Below, piece by piece: positions 1 through 9,949 of a stretch of 64,000 nt of DNA. Within the stretch, counting starts at the first letter, position 1. Every line of letters begins with the position of its first letter. The notes beneath the pieces are model-generated. The model ran no database searches. It saw nothing but the letters and a program-made list of their open reading frames with translations, and was not told the DNA's origin. The translations under genes were made by a program, and so were the position numbers. The DNA comes from Desulfovibrio ferrophilus (GTDB lineage: Bacteria > Desulfobacterota > Desulfovibrionia > Desulfovibrionales > Desulfovibrionaceae): positions 977,501 through 1,041,500 of the forward strand of contig NZ_AP017378.1 of the NCBI RefSeq assembly GCF_003966735.1, written 5' to 3'.

Positions 1-2
1 TG

Positions 3-200
3 GGAGAGGATGCCCTCGCCTCACGCCGTTTGAAATTCAGACAGACGATAGGCTCCTGGCTGGGGCTATCCATGGGCGGAGATCCGGATCATGAATTGGC
101 GCAGGAGTTGTTTGCAGAGGAGGATTGGATGCTGGACCGGGGTACGTTGCCAGAGAATCCTTTGGAGTTTTTCGAGCGAGCCGAGAGGAACCGAGCATGA
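3..200 (+). CDS. C-terminal end of an unidentified protein (cut by window edge)
   Basis: An open frame enters from the left edge and ends at a TGA at 198-200. The 65 visible residues are charged and end in a Glu/Arg-rich helix-like tail (FFERAERNRA). The stop overlaps the ATG of the next gene as ATGA, so the two are probably translationally coupled. Coding-like codon use and the tight overlap support a real gene. No domain can be recognised from this tail, and no function is proposed. Confidence 0.6.
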   Translation, partial: GEDALASRRLKFRQTIGSWLGLSMGGDPDHELAQELFAEEDWMLDRGTLPENPLEFFERAERNRA

Positions 201-1492
201 CCATGATTTCTGATATTCCCCCGGCGCGTCCATTGCGTGTCCTTGTTGTGTTACCCCTGTACGGCGGTTCATTGCCCGTAGGGCATTCCTGCGTGCGTGC
301 GCTGAAGTCCATGGGCCATCTCGTGGATGTGTTCGAAGCCCCTGCTTTCCATCCTGCGTTTACGGCTCTGAAGGATTTATCCGTATCCTCCCAGAACTTG
401 GGGCAGTTGGAAAATGGCTTCCTGCAGGTGGTCTCGCAGGCGATTTATTCCAAGGTAGAGAGCTTTGAACCGGACCTGGTGCTCTCTCTTGCTCAGGCCC
501 CTTTGGCCGCGCAGACCCTGCGCAAGCTGCGCAAAGACGGGGTCGCCACAGCCATGTGGTTTGTGGAAGATTTCAGGATATTTACATACTGGAAGGGCTT
601 TGCCCCGCTCTACGACACCTTTGCCATTATTCAGGAAGATCCGTTTTTTGAAGAGTTGGAAAAGGTGGGACAGCCCAACGCTGTGTATCTCCCTTTGGCT
701 GCAGACCCCGACTTCCACATGCCCATGGAACTCTCCAGCGTGGACCGACGAACTTTTGGTTCGGATGTGTCGTTCATGGGGGCAGGATATCCCAACCGTC
801 GCCAGGCCTTCCGGCAACTCATCAAATACGATTTCAAAATTTGGGGTACTGAGTGGGATGGAGATCCGACTCTGGAGCGCCATCTGCAATTTGATGGCAG
901 GCGCATCAGTTCCGAGGAATGTGTAAAAATTTTCAATGCTTCCCGCATCAATCTGAATCTGCACTCCAGTGTGCAGTCGGATGAGTTGGTCAGCAAAGGT
1001 GATTTCGTGAATCCGCGGACCTTCGAGCTGGCTGCTTGCGGGGCGTTTCAACTGGTGGATGAACGGGGTTTGCTGTTCGATATGTTCCATTCTGATGAAT
1101 TGGCGACCTTCGATAGTATGCCTGATTTGATTGAAAAAATTGATTATTATCTGGCTCACCCCGAAGAGCGGGCAGAGGTTGCCGAACGAGGGCGCACCAA
1201 GGTTCTGGCCGAGCATACGTACGCCCATCGCATGCAGACCCTGATCGATTTTATTGCTTCCCGTCGTCCTGGCTGGCCCACGCCACGACGCAAGGCCGTG
1301 GATGCCATGAGAGACTTCCCTCCGGAGTTGAAGGAGAAGCTGACCTCGCTTTTGGACAGGCTGGATCTGCCAGCTACAGTCTCCTTCGAGGATTTGATTG
1401 CCGTGGTCCGTCAGCAGAACGGTAAATTGTCGGACATCGAAACCGCGGTGTTGTTCCTTGATGAATGGAAGAAGCAATACGGTGGTAAATAG
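197..1492 (+). CDS. CgeB-like glycosyltransferase (GT group 1 type C-terminal domain)
   Basis: A 431-residue protein. The start chosen is ATG 197, which overlaps the upstream stop (ATGA) and follows GAGAGGA; an in-frame ATG at 125 would lie inside the preceding gene. The N-terminal half begins with a Rossmann-like strand (LRVLVVLPLYGG) and resembles the DUF3880/CgeB fold. The C-terminal half has the typical FMGAGYPNR and IWGTEW segments and a NPRTFELAACGAF loop of glycosyltransferase group 1 (PF13524-type) proteins, with the acidic residue of the ELAACG motif. Such enzymes transfer sugars from nucleotide donors, often for polysaccharide, spore or flagellin glycosylation. The acceptor cannot be told from sequence. 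The next gene starts 17 bases on, so an operon is likely. Confidence 0.8.
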   Translation: MTMISDIPPARPLRVLVVLPLYGGSLPVGHSCVRALKSMGHLVDVFEAPAFHPAFTALKDLSVSSQNLGQLENGFLQVVSQAIYSKVESFEPDLVLSLAQAPLAAQTLRKLRKDGVATAMWFVEDFRIFTYWKGFAPLYDTFAIIQEDPFFEELEKVGQPNAVYLPLAADPDFHMPMELSSVDRRTFGSDVSFMGAGYPNRRQAFRQLIKYDFKIWGTEWDGDPTLERHLQFDGRRISSEECVKIFNASRINLNLHSSVQSDELVSKGDFVNPRTFELAACGAFQLVDERGLLFDMFHSDELATFDSMPDLIEKIDYYLAHPEERAEVAERGRTKVLAEHTYAHRMQTLIDFIASRRPGWPTPRRKAVDAMRDFPPELKEKLTSLLDRLDLPATVSFEDLIAVVRQQNGKLSDIETAVLFLDEWKKQYGGK

Positions 1493-1508
1493 ATCGAGGA
1501 GATAGGGG

Positions 1509-2678
1509 ATGGACATTACCCATCTCCAGAGGATGTCAGTGCCTGATTTTGGCCCCTTTCCCCTAGATGTTGAGACACCGTGTGTCCTGGTGGATGGTGC
1601 GAGGCTTGCCGCAAATATTGAACGTGTGGCTGCCATTGGGCGTTGTCACCGTGTGGCCGTTCGCCCACATATCAAGACTCATAAGAGCGTGGATATTGCC
1701 CGGATGCAGATGCAGGCCGGAGCCTGCGGCGTGACTGCATCCAAGGTCGATGAAGCTTTGGTTTTTGTGCGGGCTGGAATCCCCAGCGTGACCTGTGCCT
1801 ATCCTGTTCTTGACGGGGCCAAGTTGGACCGGCTGCTGGCTGTTGGTAGGGACTACGACTGTGACTTGCGTTGCCTGGCGGATTCGGACGCAGGAGTGAC
1901 AGCTCTGCATCAGGCAGGTGAACGGGCTGGTTTGGTTATTCCGGTCTCTATGAAGATCGACGTGGGCCTTCACCGTTGTGGCGTGGCCGTGGACGATCCA
2001 GCATTGCTTCGATTGGCCTCCCGGGTTCATCATTCTCCGCATTTGGAATTTGTGGGGATTCTCTCCCATGCTGGGCAGGCTTACGCCGCCAAGGATAGCG
2101 CAGGTGTGTTGGCTGTGGCCCGTGCCGAGGCCACGCTGATGCGCCGAGCCAAGGCTTTATTGGAAGAGCACGGGGTGCCCGTGTCCGAGGTTAGCGTGGG
2201 GAGTACTCCCACGGTGTTGGCTTCGGATGACTATGAGGGGATTACGGAAATTCGTCCGGGAAATTACGTGTTCATGGATCGAACCCCGGTGCGCCTCGGA
2301 TTGGCACAGCAAAGTGAAGTGGCATTGACCGTGTTGGCGACTGTGGTCAGCAAAAACGAGCAGTGGTTGATCATTGATGCCGGGTCCAAGACCCTGTCCA
2401 GCGACGGTGGGGCGCATGGGGCCGGTGCCACTGATTTTGGGCTGGCTTATCCTTTGGGAGCTGGTGGGGAGCTGGGTGCTCCTCTGGTCATAGGGCGACT
2501 TTCCGAGGAGCATGGCTGGATTATCAATGAAGGCGCGAACCTTGCCATTGGTGACAAGGTCCGCATTGTCCCCAACCATTCCTGCGTGGTTGTTAACCTC
2601 AGAGATCGGCTTGCACTGATGGGAGCCGGGGGCGAATTGAGGTCAATGAATATTGATGCCCGTGGCCTGATTCGATAA
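1509..2678 (+). CDS. D-threonine aldolase / DSD1-type PLP enzyme (alanine racemase fold)
   Basis: A 389-residue fold-type III PLP enzyme. The N-terminal TIM-barrel carries the PLP lysine in RPHIKTHKS (near residue 56), followed by the barrel motifs KIDVGLHRCG and SVGSTPT. The C-terminal beta domain includes the metal-binding type HSC region (VPNHSCVVVNL), as in low-specificity D-threonine aldolases and D-serine dehydratases (DSD1 family). Expected chemistry is metal- and PLP-dependent cleavage or deamination of a D-3-hydroxy amino acid. The substrate is not resolved by sequence. Start ATG 1509 has GAGGAG upstream. The gene converges on the HDOD gene with only 6 bases between stops and no clear terminator. 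Confidence 0.82.
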   Translation: MDITHLQRMSVPDFGPFPLDVETPCVLVDGARLAANIERVAAIGRCHRVAVRPHIKTHKSVDIARMQMQAGACGVTASKVDEALVFVRAGIPSVTCAYPVLDGAKLDRLLAVGRDYDCDLRCLADSDAGVTALHQAGERAGLVIPVSMKIDVGLHRCGVAVDDPALLRLASRVHHSPHLEFVGILSHAGQAYAAKDSAGVLAVARAEATLMRRAKALLEEHGVPVSEVSVGSTPTVLASDDYEGITEIRPGNYVFMDRTPVRLGLAQQSEVALTVLATVVSKNEQWLIIDAGSKTLSSDGGAHGAGATDFGLAYPLGAGGELGAPLVIGRLSEEHGWIINEGANLAIGDKVRIVPNHSCVVVNLRDRLALMGAGGELRSMNIDARGLIR

Positions 2679-2684
2679 TTCGTC

Positions 2685-3734
2685 CTAGTTTTTGCCCATT
2701 AATATTTCTACCATTTCATGCATCTTTCCCTCCAATCCACCGAGGGCATCTTTCAGCAATTCCGGCTTCATGCAGAGCGATGACCATGCGCCTTTTGATA
2801 AGGAAGGGCTCAGGGGAACATCTGAACTGGGAATAACCAGAGCCCGGGCAATGATGTCCGCCAAGTGCAGAATGCGCGCGCCTTCGGGATGAGTGGCCTC
2901 TTCGGGATGGTGATGGTGCGCAACGGCTTCCACGATTTGGTAGGGAATATTCCATTTGCGCAGAATCATGGCTCCGAAACGGGCATGGTCAAAACCCAGC
3001 ACGGATTCTTCGGCAATGTGAGGGACACTGTGATGTCGGATGAGGTTCAGGGCCTCTGCGTGTCGGGGCAGGGCCTTGGCAATGGCCAGCTTGCCAATAT
3101 CGTGCAGGAGTCCGGCCAGGAAATGTCGTTCCGGGTTAGGGAAATTGCACAGTGTTGCCAGTTCCTTGGCAATGACTCCTGTAGCCACACAGTGTTCCCA
3201 GTATACATCCATATTGAAATGTTTTGGGGGCATTTCATTGGCCATATTGAGAACCATGCGTCCCAGAGCCAGAGCGTGGAGTTGGGAGGTTCCGACAATG
3301 GAAACTGCGCGCGGGATCGAGTCAATCTTGGACGGGAAATTGTAGAAGGCGCTGTTTACGATATGCAAAAGAATAGTCGACAGGCTGGGGTCCAAGCTGA
3401 TGACGTCGGCTACATTCTGGGCCGAGGAACTCGGGTCGGAAGTGACACGTTCGAGTTGAACAGCGACTTCGGGCATGGCTGGTAGTGAGACACTCTCGGC
3501 TAAAGTGGCCATGTCGGGCTTTTCAAGGTGCACTTTCGATTGCTGTACGCCATTGACCACGGGGAGATAATCCTTGGGACGGACGTTCATCTCTTTGGCG
3601 AGTGCCGGGATGCCAACGGCCAAAAGCATGGTCGTCAGGGGATGATCCAGATCATGGTTGCGCATGATTGATTTCAGGAACTTTTCGGCACGTTCCGTGG
3701 TCTGCGATACGACAATGGGAGTCTCATCTGGCAT
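2685..3734 (-). CDS. HDOD domain signalling protein
   Basis: A 349-residue protein with an N-terminal helical part of about 75 residues and then an HDOD domain (from LPAMPEVAVQLERV through the LLHIVNSAFYNFPSKI and VSIVGTSQLHALALG segments). Unlike many HDOD proteins it keeps HD-like residues (LAGLLHDIGKLAIA and VAHHHHPE), so metal binding or hydrolase activity is conceivable. HDOD proteins usually act as scaffolds in bacterial signalling, chemotaxis and motility control. The start at 3734 is preferred to an in-frame ATG at 3776 because AAGGAG lies 6 bases before it. The C-terminus is helical (GLEGKMHEMVEILMG). The gene stands about 140 bases downstream of rarA on the same strand. Confidence 0.82.
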   Translation of the reverse strand: MPDETPIVVSQTTERAEKFLKSIMRNHDLDHPLTTMLLAVGIPALAKEMNVRPKDYLPVVNGVQQSKVHLEKPDMATLAESVSLPAMPEVAVQLERVTSDPSSSAQNVADVISLDPSLSTILLHIVNSAFYNFPSKIDSIPRAVSIVGTSQLHALALGRMVLNMANEMPPKHFNMDVYWEHCVATGVIAKELATLCNFPNPERHFLAGLLHDIGKLAIAKALPRHAEALNLIRHHSVPHIAEESVLGFDHARFGAMILRKWNIPYQIVEAVAHHHHPEEATHPEGARILHLADIIARALVIPSSDVPLSPSLSKGAWSSLCMKPELLKDALGGLEGKMHEMVEILMGKN

Positions 3735-3875
3735 GGGCTTCTCCTTGCGGTGGAGCCTGAGGATCATATAGCGCACCGCACACGTGGTTTTCTAATCATA
3801 CAATGCCCATTGAGGAGGAGAAATGCAAGGCAATTGGGTGACTTCCTGTCGAGAAGAAAGGAAGGGATAGGCTGT

Positions 3876-5117
3876 TTACTTGTTGCGGGTCAGGCTTTTC
3901 CACCAGGCAGCCAGACGAGGCTCCTGGCCCTCTCCTCTGGGGCGGTAGAAGCTTTTCCCCTGGACTTCGTCCGGGAGGTATTGCTGGGGAACCCATCCCC
4001 CTTGGTAATCGTGCGGGTATTGGTAGCCTTGTTTGTAGCCCCAATCCTTTTGGAGTTTGGTCGAGGCGTTACGCAAATGCATGGGCACAGGTTTGGTCCC
4101 GTTTTTGCGAATTTCAGCAGAGGCATGGCGATAGGCCATGTAGGTGGAGTTGCTTTTCTTTGCCAGAGCCAGATAGACAGCCGTCTCAGCCATGGGGATG
4201 AAGCCTTCGGGCATTCCAACGAATTCCACGGCCTGCTGACAGGCCACAGCCATCTGAAGTGCCTGAGGGTCGGCCAAGCCGATGTCCTCCCCTGCAGAGA
4301 GAATCAGACGCCGGGTCACAAAGCGCGGGTCCTCGCCACTTTCCATCAAACATGCCAGATAGTAGACCGCAGCGTCAGGGTCTGAACCCCGGATCGATTT
4401 GATGAGGGCGCTGGCGAGTTCATAGTGCGAATCACCATCCCTGTCCCCACGGATCACCATGTCCGGGAGGAGAGCATGCAAACCGTCGGGTTGACGGTTT
4501 TCCTCGGGCATCTGTGAAGTATATTCCACAAGATTCAGCAAGGTTCGGGCATCGCCGTGGCTTACTGAAGTCAGAACTTCAAGGCTTTCGACGGGGATGT
4601 CGGCCCTCAGGGCCTGTGCTCCGCGTGTGGCAATCTCCTGTAACTCGGGGCGGGACAGGGCGCGAAGTTTATGCACGTGCAGGCGCGAAAGCAGCTGGCG
4701 AGTAACCGAAAAAGAGGGGTTTTCGGTGGTGGTTGCCAACAGGATGATTTCGCCGGATTCCAGAATGGGCAGGAAGAAGTCCTGTTGCGCCTTGGAGAAA
4801 CGGTGCAATTCATCCAGAATCAGCAGGCGTATGCCTTTGATGCGCTTGCGCAGTTCGGCCAGACCGGCCTCAGGGGCGGAGACTCGCAGGTAGGGCAAGC
4901 CACTTTCCATGGCCATCAGCAGGGCCAGGGTTGATTTTCCACAGCCTGGAGGGCCGAAGTACAGTTGGCTGGAGAGATGATCGGCCTTGCCCATGGCCTC
5001 GAGCTTGGTCCTGATGTGGGATTGACCAATAAAATCTTCAAATTTGCGGGGTCGGATTTTGTCGGCCAGAGGTTGACCTGCCGGTGGATCATGAGGATTT
5101 CTGGGATTCTCAAGCAT
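3876..5117 (-). CDS. rarA: Replication-associated recombination protein A (AAA+ ATPase, RarA/MgsA)
   Basis: A 413-residue clamp-loader-like AAA+ ATPase acting at stalled replication forks. Visible elements in order: N-terminal LADKIRPRKFEDFIGQ, Walker A GPPGCGKST (residues 55-63), Walker B LLILDELHRF (Asp102, Glu103), sensor 1 LLATTTENPSF, arginine-finger region QLLSRLHV, then the RarA lid and C-terminal oligomerisation region including YKYPHDYQGG-type residues (QYPHDYQGGWVPQQYLP). Length and motif order match the family. ATG 5117 is preceded by GGGGAGG and lies inside the 3' end of rsmE (8-base overlap), so the two are translationally coupled. Cytoplasmic. Confidence 0.95.
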   Translation of the reverse strand: MLENPRNPHDPPAGQPLADKIRPRKFEDFIGQSHIRTKLEAMGKADHLSSQLYFGPPGCGKSTLALLMAMESGLPYLRVSAPEAGLAELRKRIKGIRLLILDELHRFSKAQQDFFLPILESGEIILLATTTENPSFSVTRQLLSRLHVHKLRALSRPELQEIATRGAQALRADIPVESLEVLTSVSHGDARTLLNLVEYTSQMPEENRQPDGLHALLPDMVIRGDRDGDSHYELASALIKSIRGSDPDAAVYYLACLMESGEDPRFVTRRLILSAGEDIGLADPQALQMAVACQQAVEFVGMPEGFIPMAETAVYLALAKKSNSTYMAYRHASAEIRKNGTKPVPMHLRNASTKLQKDWGYKQGYQYPHDYQGGWVPQQYLPDEVQGKSFYRPRGEGQEPRLAAWWKSLTRNK

Positions 5118-5829
5118 GTTGGCCTCCCCACCAGAACAGAGACAACGTCGTCAGGGCGGCGGTCTCCCAACGTAAAATGCTGGGGCCGAGGCTGATGGGG
5201 GTAAAACCGGCATCCATCAGGGCCTGGGCCTCGCTTGGGGCGAAACCGCCTTCGGGGCCGAGCACGCACAGGGCATCACCAGAGGCTGTGACCTCGGCAG
5301 GTGACAGAGGCGCCCCAGCGGTGCGGTCTTCATGCAGCAGGTAAGTCCGTTCGAAGTTCTTGCCTGCTTGAATTAATTCACTGACTCCGCCAGGCAAGGT
5401 CTTGAGCTCCGGGAGCAGAGGGTTACCGCATTGCTTGGCTCCTGCCAGCAGTTTGCCGGACCATGTCTCCTTGGGGGCATTAGGTACGCGCCCCTGGCTG
5501 TGTTCAGCCTGCCAGAACCAGAGGCCCCCTGCACGAAGTTCAACGGCCTTTTCCAGCAACCAGCCACGGCGCAGACCTTTGGTCCAGCCCATTGCCAGAA
5601 CGATCCTCGGTGATTGAGGTGACACTTCGCTGAGAGACAACGGGGTCAGAGAAACCCGACTTTTTGTCACGGAGTCCACTCGGAACGTCCCCTCGTGGCC
5701 CACGCCATCGATGAGGTGCACTTCGGCACCTGGGCCAAGGCGCAGCACCCGGGACAGGTGATGAGCTTCCTGTCCTGTCAGGGCATAAGGTTCGCACCAG
5801 GATTCGGAATCGAGGAAAAAGGTTTTCAT
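5110..5829 (-). CDS. rsmE: 16S rRNA (uracil(1498)-N(3))-methyltransferase
   Basis: A 239-residue SPOUT-class methyltransferase that methylates N3 of U1498 in helix 44 of 16S rRNA using S-adenosylmethionine. The N-terminal PUA-like part has EAHHLSRVLRLGPG. The SPOUT knot shows the diagnostic GPEGGF and LGPSILRWETA motifs near the C-terminus. Length is typical. A small variation is the C-terminal Trp-rich tail (LFWWGG). It is the first gene of a pair with rarA, overlapping it by 8 bases, a pairing that makes a shared transcript likely. The start ATG at 5829 is the only in-frame ATG that keeps the conserved N-terminus. Confidence 0.93.
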   Translation of the reverse strand: MKTFFLDSESWCEPYALTGQEAHHLSRVLRLGPGAEVHLIDGVGHEGTFRVDSVTKSRVSLTPLSLSEVSPQSPRIVLAMGWTKGLRRGWLLEKAVELRAGGLWFWQAEHSQGRVPNAPKETWSGKLLAGAKQCGNPLLPELKTLPGGVSELIQAGKNFERTYLLHEDRTAGAPLSPAEVTASGDALCVLGPEGGFAPSEAQALMDAGFTPISLGPSILRWETAALTTLSLFWWGGQHA

Positions 5830-5905
5830 GCTGTTTTTCTACGCAGTTCAAGGGTCAATGGACTGCTGGTTTTCTAGCCCGCACAGCAGCGGAGAGCAAC
5901 CGTTT

Positions 5906-8644
5906 TCAGGAAGAAGGACGGTCCTTGGGAAGTCGGATAAAGAAGATTGCCCCCTGACCGGGGCGGGAACGCACCGTAAAGGTTCCCATGTGGTTTTGGG
6001 TAATGATGAAATAGGAGACAGAAAGGCCCAGTCCGGTGCCAACTCCTGGAGCTTTGGTCGTGAAGAACGGCTCGAAGACTCGCTTTCTGACTTCCGGGTC
6101 CAGACCCGGGCCGTTGTCCTGAACTTCGATGCGAACAAAGTCACGCTCCTCGCGTGTACGCAGGGTGATGCAGGGAAGATGTGGCATGTCCGTCCAGCCT
6201 GCAATGGCCTGTGCTGCATTCTTGAGCAGGTTCAGGAGCACCTGTTCGACCTCGGTGGTGGTGACTGGAACTTGGGGCAAGTTCTTGGAGTAGTCTTTAA
6301 CGATCTCGATTTTCTTGAAATCATACAGTTTCTTGAGGTCGTAGTCGCTTGCAGCCAGGTTAAGCACCGTGTCGATCAGGGCATTGATGTCCATGGGAGC
6401 CAGCTGTGATTCGCTTTTGCGCGAGAAGTCCAGCATGTTGCGGATGATGGTTGAGGCTCTGATGGCAGACTCCCGGATGCCTTCCAGCATCTGGTCTATG
6501 CGCCTTGCCTTCAGGTATGCGGAGATGCCTTCCAGAGTGATATTGTTTTCGGCTGCCGCCTTTAAGTTTGCTTGCAATTGAGGCGAGATACGCCGTTCAA
6601 CATTCTGGATTCCCTGAAGGATCGCCCCAAGGGGATTGTTCAATTCATGAGCCATGCCTGCAGCCATACCGCCGACGGTCATCATCTTTTCGGTTTGGAT
6701 CATGATTTCTTCGATGCGCACACGTTCGGTCACATCGTCGATTCGGATCACGGCTCCTCCTCGACCATCGGTCAGCAGGGGGGAGACAGTGATGTCCTCA
6801 TATCGGATCTGCTTATCGGACTGGAAGGGGATTTTTGAACCCTGATAGTTCTTTTGCTCTACAATGGCTTTAGTGATGTCCTCGCGGGAGATGTTAAGTA
6901 TTGGCAACACATCGAACAAGTCCATGCCTTGGGCTTTGTCAGCCGCAATCCCTGTTTCCATTTCTGCCTGTCTGTTCCAGTGGAGGACTTTGCATGCCGG
7001 GTCAACGCCAACGACCAAAGATGGTTGGGAGTCGATGAGATCCTGAATAAATCTTTGGGAATGCTGGAGGTAGTCCTCTGCAAGTTTTCTGTCGGTGATG
7101 TCCATGGAGACGCATAGCACTGCATGTTCACCAGTACGTGATGCCACGTAAGGCAGTTTGGTGGTCTGCGTCCAGATGGTCCTGTCTTTCAGTTTGCGGG
7201 CTTCTTCGGGGATAAACAGGCTTTGCCCCTTGGTGATCACTAGCCTGTCTGATTCCAGCGTTTTTTGGGCTTGAGCAGGGACCGGGTGAATATCCATCAG
7301 GAGTTTCCCCGTGAGTTCATCGACGGTTGTTCCCAACCGCTTGGCGACGGCTTTGTTGACGAGCAGGAATCTGCCCTCTGCATCGCGGGCCGAAATGGCG
7401 TGGGGGATGGTGTCGATGATCTGGCGCAGACCGGCCTCACTCTTTTCGAGTTCTCCCTGGATTCGTTTGCCCCGCGATACCGCGATCAACAGTGCGATGA
7501 TGATTCCCATCATGAATATGAGCAGGATGGCGAGGCCAATGATTCTGGCCTTGTGTTGTTCGTAGATGGAAACAGGTCTGTTAATGACGACGCTGCCTTC
7601 GGGAAGGTCGGATGTCTTGATTTTAAAGCGGGACATGATTTCAAAGTCAAACATGGGAATAGCCGGTGGGGTGGTGACCACCGGCATATTTTCCATGGGT
7701 TCGCCAGAAAGAATGCGCAAGGCTAGCTGGGCGGCTGTTTTTCCTTGGGCCTTACTTGTGGTCATATTGCCACCCACTATGCCATGGCCCAGAGTGAAAT
7801 CCCACGTGCCGTATACGGGCACGGAGGAAACGGCGCTGATTAGACGCGGAGCTTCATCATACTCAAAAAACTGGCCTGTGCTGTCGCGAAAGAAAAGCGT
7901 TAGGAGAAGAATGTCTCCCTTTTTGAGTTCTTTGATCGCCGAGAGCAATTCGCGGATGTTTAGACTGTCCCAGATAACAAAATCCATGTCCGGGTAGCGG
8001 TTGGCTGTTACGCGTTCTGCCTCGGCGCGCATTAATTGTCCCGTTGTCGTCCTGTCGGTGATCATGACGATTCGCCGTACGTTGGGATGGATTTTGCGGA
8101 TCAGTTTGATGCTGCCTTCCAAGTCGGCATCTTCTCGAATACCGGTATAGAGAGGGAAGCCGTCGAGGTCTTCGGACCTCAAATAGTTGATGCCGCAAAA
8201 GACGACAGGGGTGTTGGGGAATAATTCATCCCGCTTAGCACGGATGAAATCGAACGCGTTGTTATCCGATGCGATGACCAGATCATAGCGCATATGTTTG
8301 AATTTCAGGCTCAAATAGTCGGAGAGCAATTTCTGGTAGCTCGGGGTGAAAATGCGTTTTGTGTCCATGTATTCATGGTGCAGGGTAATGGCCTGTTGGC
8401 GGGACAAAAGCACGGATTCTATACTTGTGACAATTTCATCGCTCCATTTGAATCCTCGATGATAGGAATTAAGAATCAAGACGCATTTTGGTTTTACCAA
8501 GGGCGTGAGAGCTTGGGGTGCTTCAGTTGCAAGCGCAGTTTTCGACATAAGTAGAAATCCGCCATACAGGCAGATTCCTAGGATTATGAGCAGGGTTCTG
8601 GCAGCGGAGCAGAGGAGAGTTCTCAACGCCTTTTGATGGTACAT
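5906..8644 (-). CDS. Membrane sensor histidine kinase with periplasmic ABC-type binding domain and two PAS domains
   Basis: A hybrid-topology sensor of 912 residues. Order of parts (numbered from ATG 8644): membrane segment near 10-30; periplasmic substrate-binding-like domain about 50-340 ([16 protein letters not shown], then VVFCGINYL and [10 protein letters not shown], similar to ABC_sub_bind/PF04392 proteins); second membrane helix about 367-390; two PAS domains about 405-520 and 530-640; HisKA with phosphoacceptor His666 in [16 protein letters not shown]; and HATPase_c with [14 protein letters not shown] and GTGLGLSVS. No receiver domain is fused and no response regulator gene adjoins it, so its partner is elsewhere. 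ATG 8644 is preferred to 8683 because AGGA precedes it and the membrane segment follows more normally. Confidence 0.88.
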   Translation of the reverse strand: MYHQKALRTLLCSAARTLLIILGICLYGGFLLMSKTALATEAPQALTPLVKPKCVLILNSYHRGFKWSDEIVTSIESVLLSRQQAITLHHEYMDTKRIFTPSYQKLLSDYLSLKFKHMRYDLVIASDNNAFDFIRAKRDELFPNTPVVFCGINYLRSEDLDGFPLYTGIREDADLEGSIKLIRKIHPNVRRIVMITDRTTTGQLMRAEAERVTANRYPDMDFVIWDSLNIRELLSAIKELKKGDILLLTLFFRDSTGQFFEYDEAPRLISAVSSVPVYGTWDFTLGHGIVGGNMTTSKAQGKTAAQLALRILSGEPMENMPVVTTPPAIPMFDFEIMSRFKIKTSDLPEGSVVINRPVSIYEQHKARIIGLAILLIFMMGIIIALLIAVSRGKRIQGELEKSEAGLRQIIDTIPHAISARDAEGRFLLVNKAVAKRLGTTVDELTGKLLMDIHPVPAQAQKTLESDRLVITKGQSLFIPEEARKLKDRTIWTQTTKLPYVASRTGEHAVLCVSMDITDRKLAEDYLQHSQRFIQDLIDSQPSLVVGVDPACKVLHWNRQAEMETGIAADKAQGMDLFDVLPILNISREDITKAIVEQKNYQGSKIPFQSDKQIRYEDITVSPLLTDGRGGAVIRIDDVTERVRIEEIMIQTEKMMTVGGMAAGMAHELNNPLGAILQGIQNVERRISPQLQANLKAAAENNITLEGISAYLKARRIDQMLEGIRESAIRASTIIRNMLDFSRKSESQLAPMDINALIDTVLNLAASDYDLKKLYDFKKIEIVKDYSKNLPQVPVTTTEVEQVLLNLLKNAAQAIAGWTDMPHLPCITLRTREERDFVRIEVQDNGPGLDPEVRKRVFEPFFTTKAPGVGTGLGLSVSYFIITQNHMGTFTVRSRPGQGAIFFIRLPKDRPSS

Positions 8645-8756
8645 TGATGTTGATTCCTGTTCGATTATGGCCGTTAGCTGCATGGTTCAGTATGCCATTA
8701 AACCGGTTCAAAATTCAAGATGATTAAGAGATTGGCTGTTTGTCTCTTCTTGGTCA

Positions 8757-8793
8757 AATAAAAAGGCCCCGCCGTGGAACACGATGGGGCCTT
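8757..8793 (-). terminator. Rho-independent terminator of gcvT
   Basis: Read on the minus strand, an AAGGCCCC/GGGGCCTT stem (8763-8770 with 8786-8793) closes a 15-base loop and is followed by a T run. It lies 23 bases past the gcvT stop. Confidence 0.85.
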
Positions 8794-8815
8794 GATTCTA
8801 GAACGGGAATAAAAG

Positions 8816-9898
8816 CTAGAGTTTGATGCGGGCAGTGCCTTTGGTATAGAAAGGCAGATCAGCCTTTTTGCCAGTGATTTTCTTTTTGCCTTTGCCCAGC
8901 AGGAATTCGGCGTTATCAGCATGTTCGGCCTTGATGTAAGCCAGTGCCACGCTATGGCCCAGGCTGGGAGCAAAGGAACCGCTGGTGACATGGCCGACCT
9001 CTTCGCCCGAAGGCAGGAATACCGGGTCGTCATGTCGTGCAGCGCGGCGGCCTTCAAGAGCCAGAGGAACAAGGCTGACGCGGACGTCCATGCCGTGAGC
9101 CTTGCCAATGTAATCCGTTTCTGATTTCAGGAAAAAGCCCATCCCTGCTTCGGCAGGGGTGTGATTCTCATCCAGGTCCTGACCGTAGAGGGCCATGCCC
9201 ATTTCCAGGCGCAAGGTGTCTCGTGCACCCAGTCCTGCTGGTTTGACGCCGGAGATGGATACGAGCTTTTCCCAGAGTTTGATGGCCTTGTCTTCGCGCA
9301 GGTAGAGTTCGTAGCCCAGTTCTCCGGTATAGCCGGTACGGCTGATGAGCAACGGGTCCCCATCGAATTCGTCCTTCTTGCAGGCAAAATAGGTCAGAAA
9401 GCTCCAATCCTCACCCATCAGGCGATTGAGGACCTTACAGGACTCAGGGCCTTGCAGGTCGATTTTGGCCGTCATGTCGGAAATATTTTCAAAGAACATG
9501 TCTTCGGGCAAATGGGACTTGATCCAGGCATAGTCGGCAGTTGCACGGGCGCCGTTGACCACAAGCATGTATTCATCATCGGCCAGGCAATAGACGATCA
9601 GATCGTCCAGAATGCCACCTTGTTCGTTCAGCAGGAAGCCATAGCGACAACGTCCGGGGCCCAGCGTGTTCAGATTGTGGGTGACGACGTTTGCCAGCGC
9701 AGATTTGGCCTTGGGGCCCATGAGTTTGAACTCACCCATGTGGCAGATATCGAAAATTGAGGCCTTGGTACGCGTGTGATGGTGCTCTTCCAGGATACCG
9801 GAATACTGCACGGGCATGTCCCACCCGGCAAAGGGGACCATCTTGGCGCCGTTTTCCACATGCCAGGCATGAAGAGGTGTTTTGAAGAGATCGGACAA
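8816..9898 (-). CDS. gcvT: Glycine cleavage system T protein (aminomethyltransferase)
   Basis: A 360-residue tetrahydrofolate-dependent aminomethyltransferase: it takes the aminomethyl group from lipoyl-H protein, releasing ammonia and forming methylene-THF. The sequence shows the family N-terminus ([20 protein letters not shown]), [13 protein letters not shown], the DICHMGEF loop with the conserved Asp region, [12 protein letters not shown], and the C-terminal barrel [14 protein letters not shown]. Length matches. The start is TTG at 9898, with a strong TAGGAGGA 5 bases upstream. GcvH and GcvP are not in the window, so either they lie elsewhere or this copy is separately controlled. A terminator follows the gene. 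Confidence 0.95.
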   Translation of the reverse strand: MSDLFKTPLHAWHVENGAKMVPFAGWDMPVQYSGILEEHHHTRTKASIFDICHMGEFKLMGPKAKSALANVVTHNLNTLGPGRCRYGFLLNEQGGILDDLIVYCLADDEYMLVVNGARATADYAWIKSHLPEDMFFENISDMTAKIDLQGPESCKVLNRLMGEDWSFLTYFACKKDEFDGDPLLISRTGYTGELGYELYLREDKAIKLWEKLVSISGVKPAGLGARDTLRLEMGMALYGQDLDENHTPAEAGMGFFLKSETDYIGKAHGMDVRVSLVPLALEGRRAARHDDPVFLPSGEEVGHVTSGSFAPSLGHSVALAYIKAEHADNAEFLLGKGKKKITGKKADLPFYTKGTARIKL

Positions 9899-9949
9899 CG
9901 AATCCTCCTATGGGAAAGGGAGAAAATTGATAATCAATGCGCGCCAGCC

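Noticed and set aside
377-1636. A 419-codon open frame on the minus strand opposite the glycosyltransferase gene
   Set aside because: It is the antisense shadow of a well-supported gene, has no domain and overlaps the next gene.
9899-9949. Glycine riboswitch before gcvT
   Set aside because: Only 51 bases separate the genes, too short for the aptamer, and no matching core was seen.
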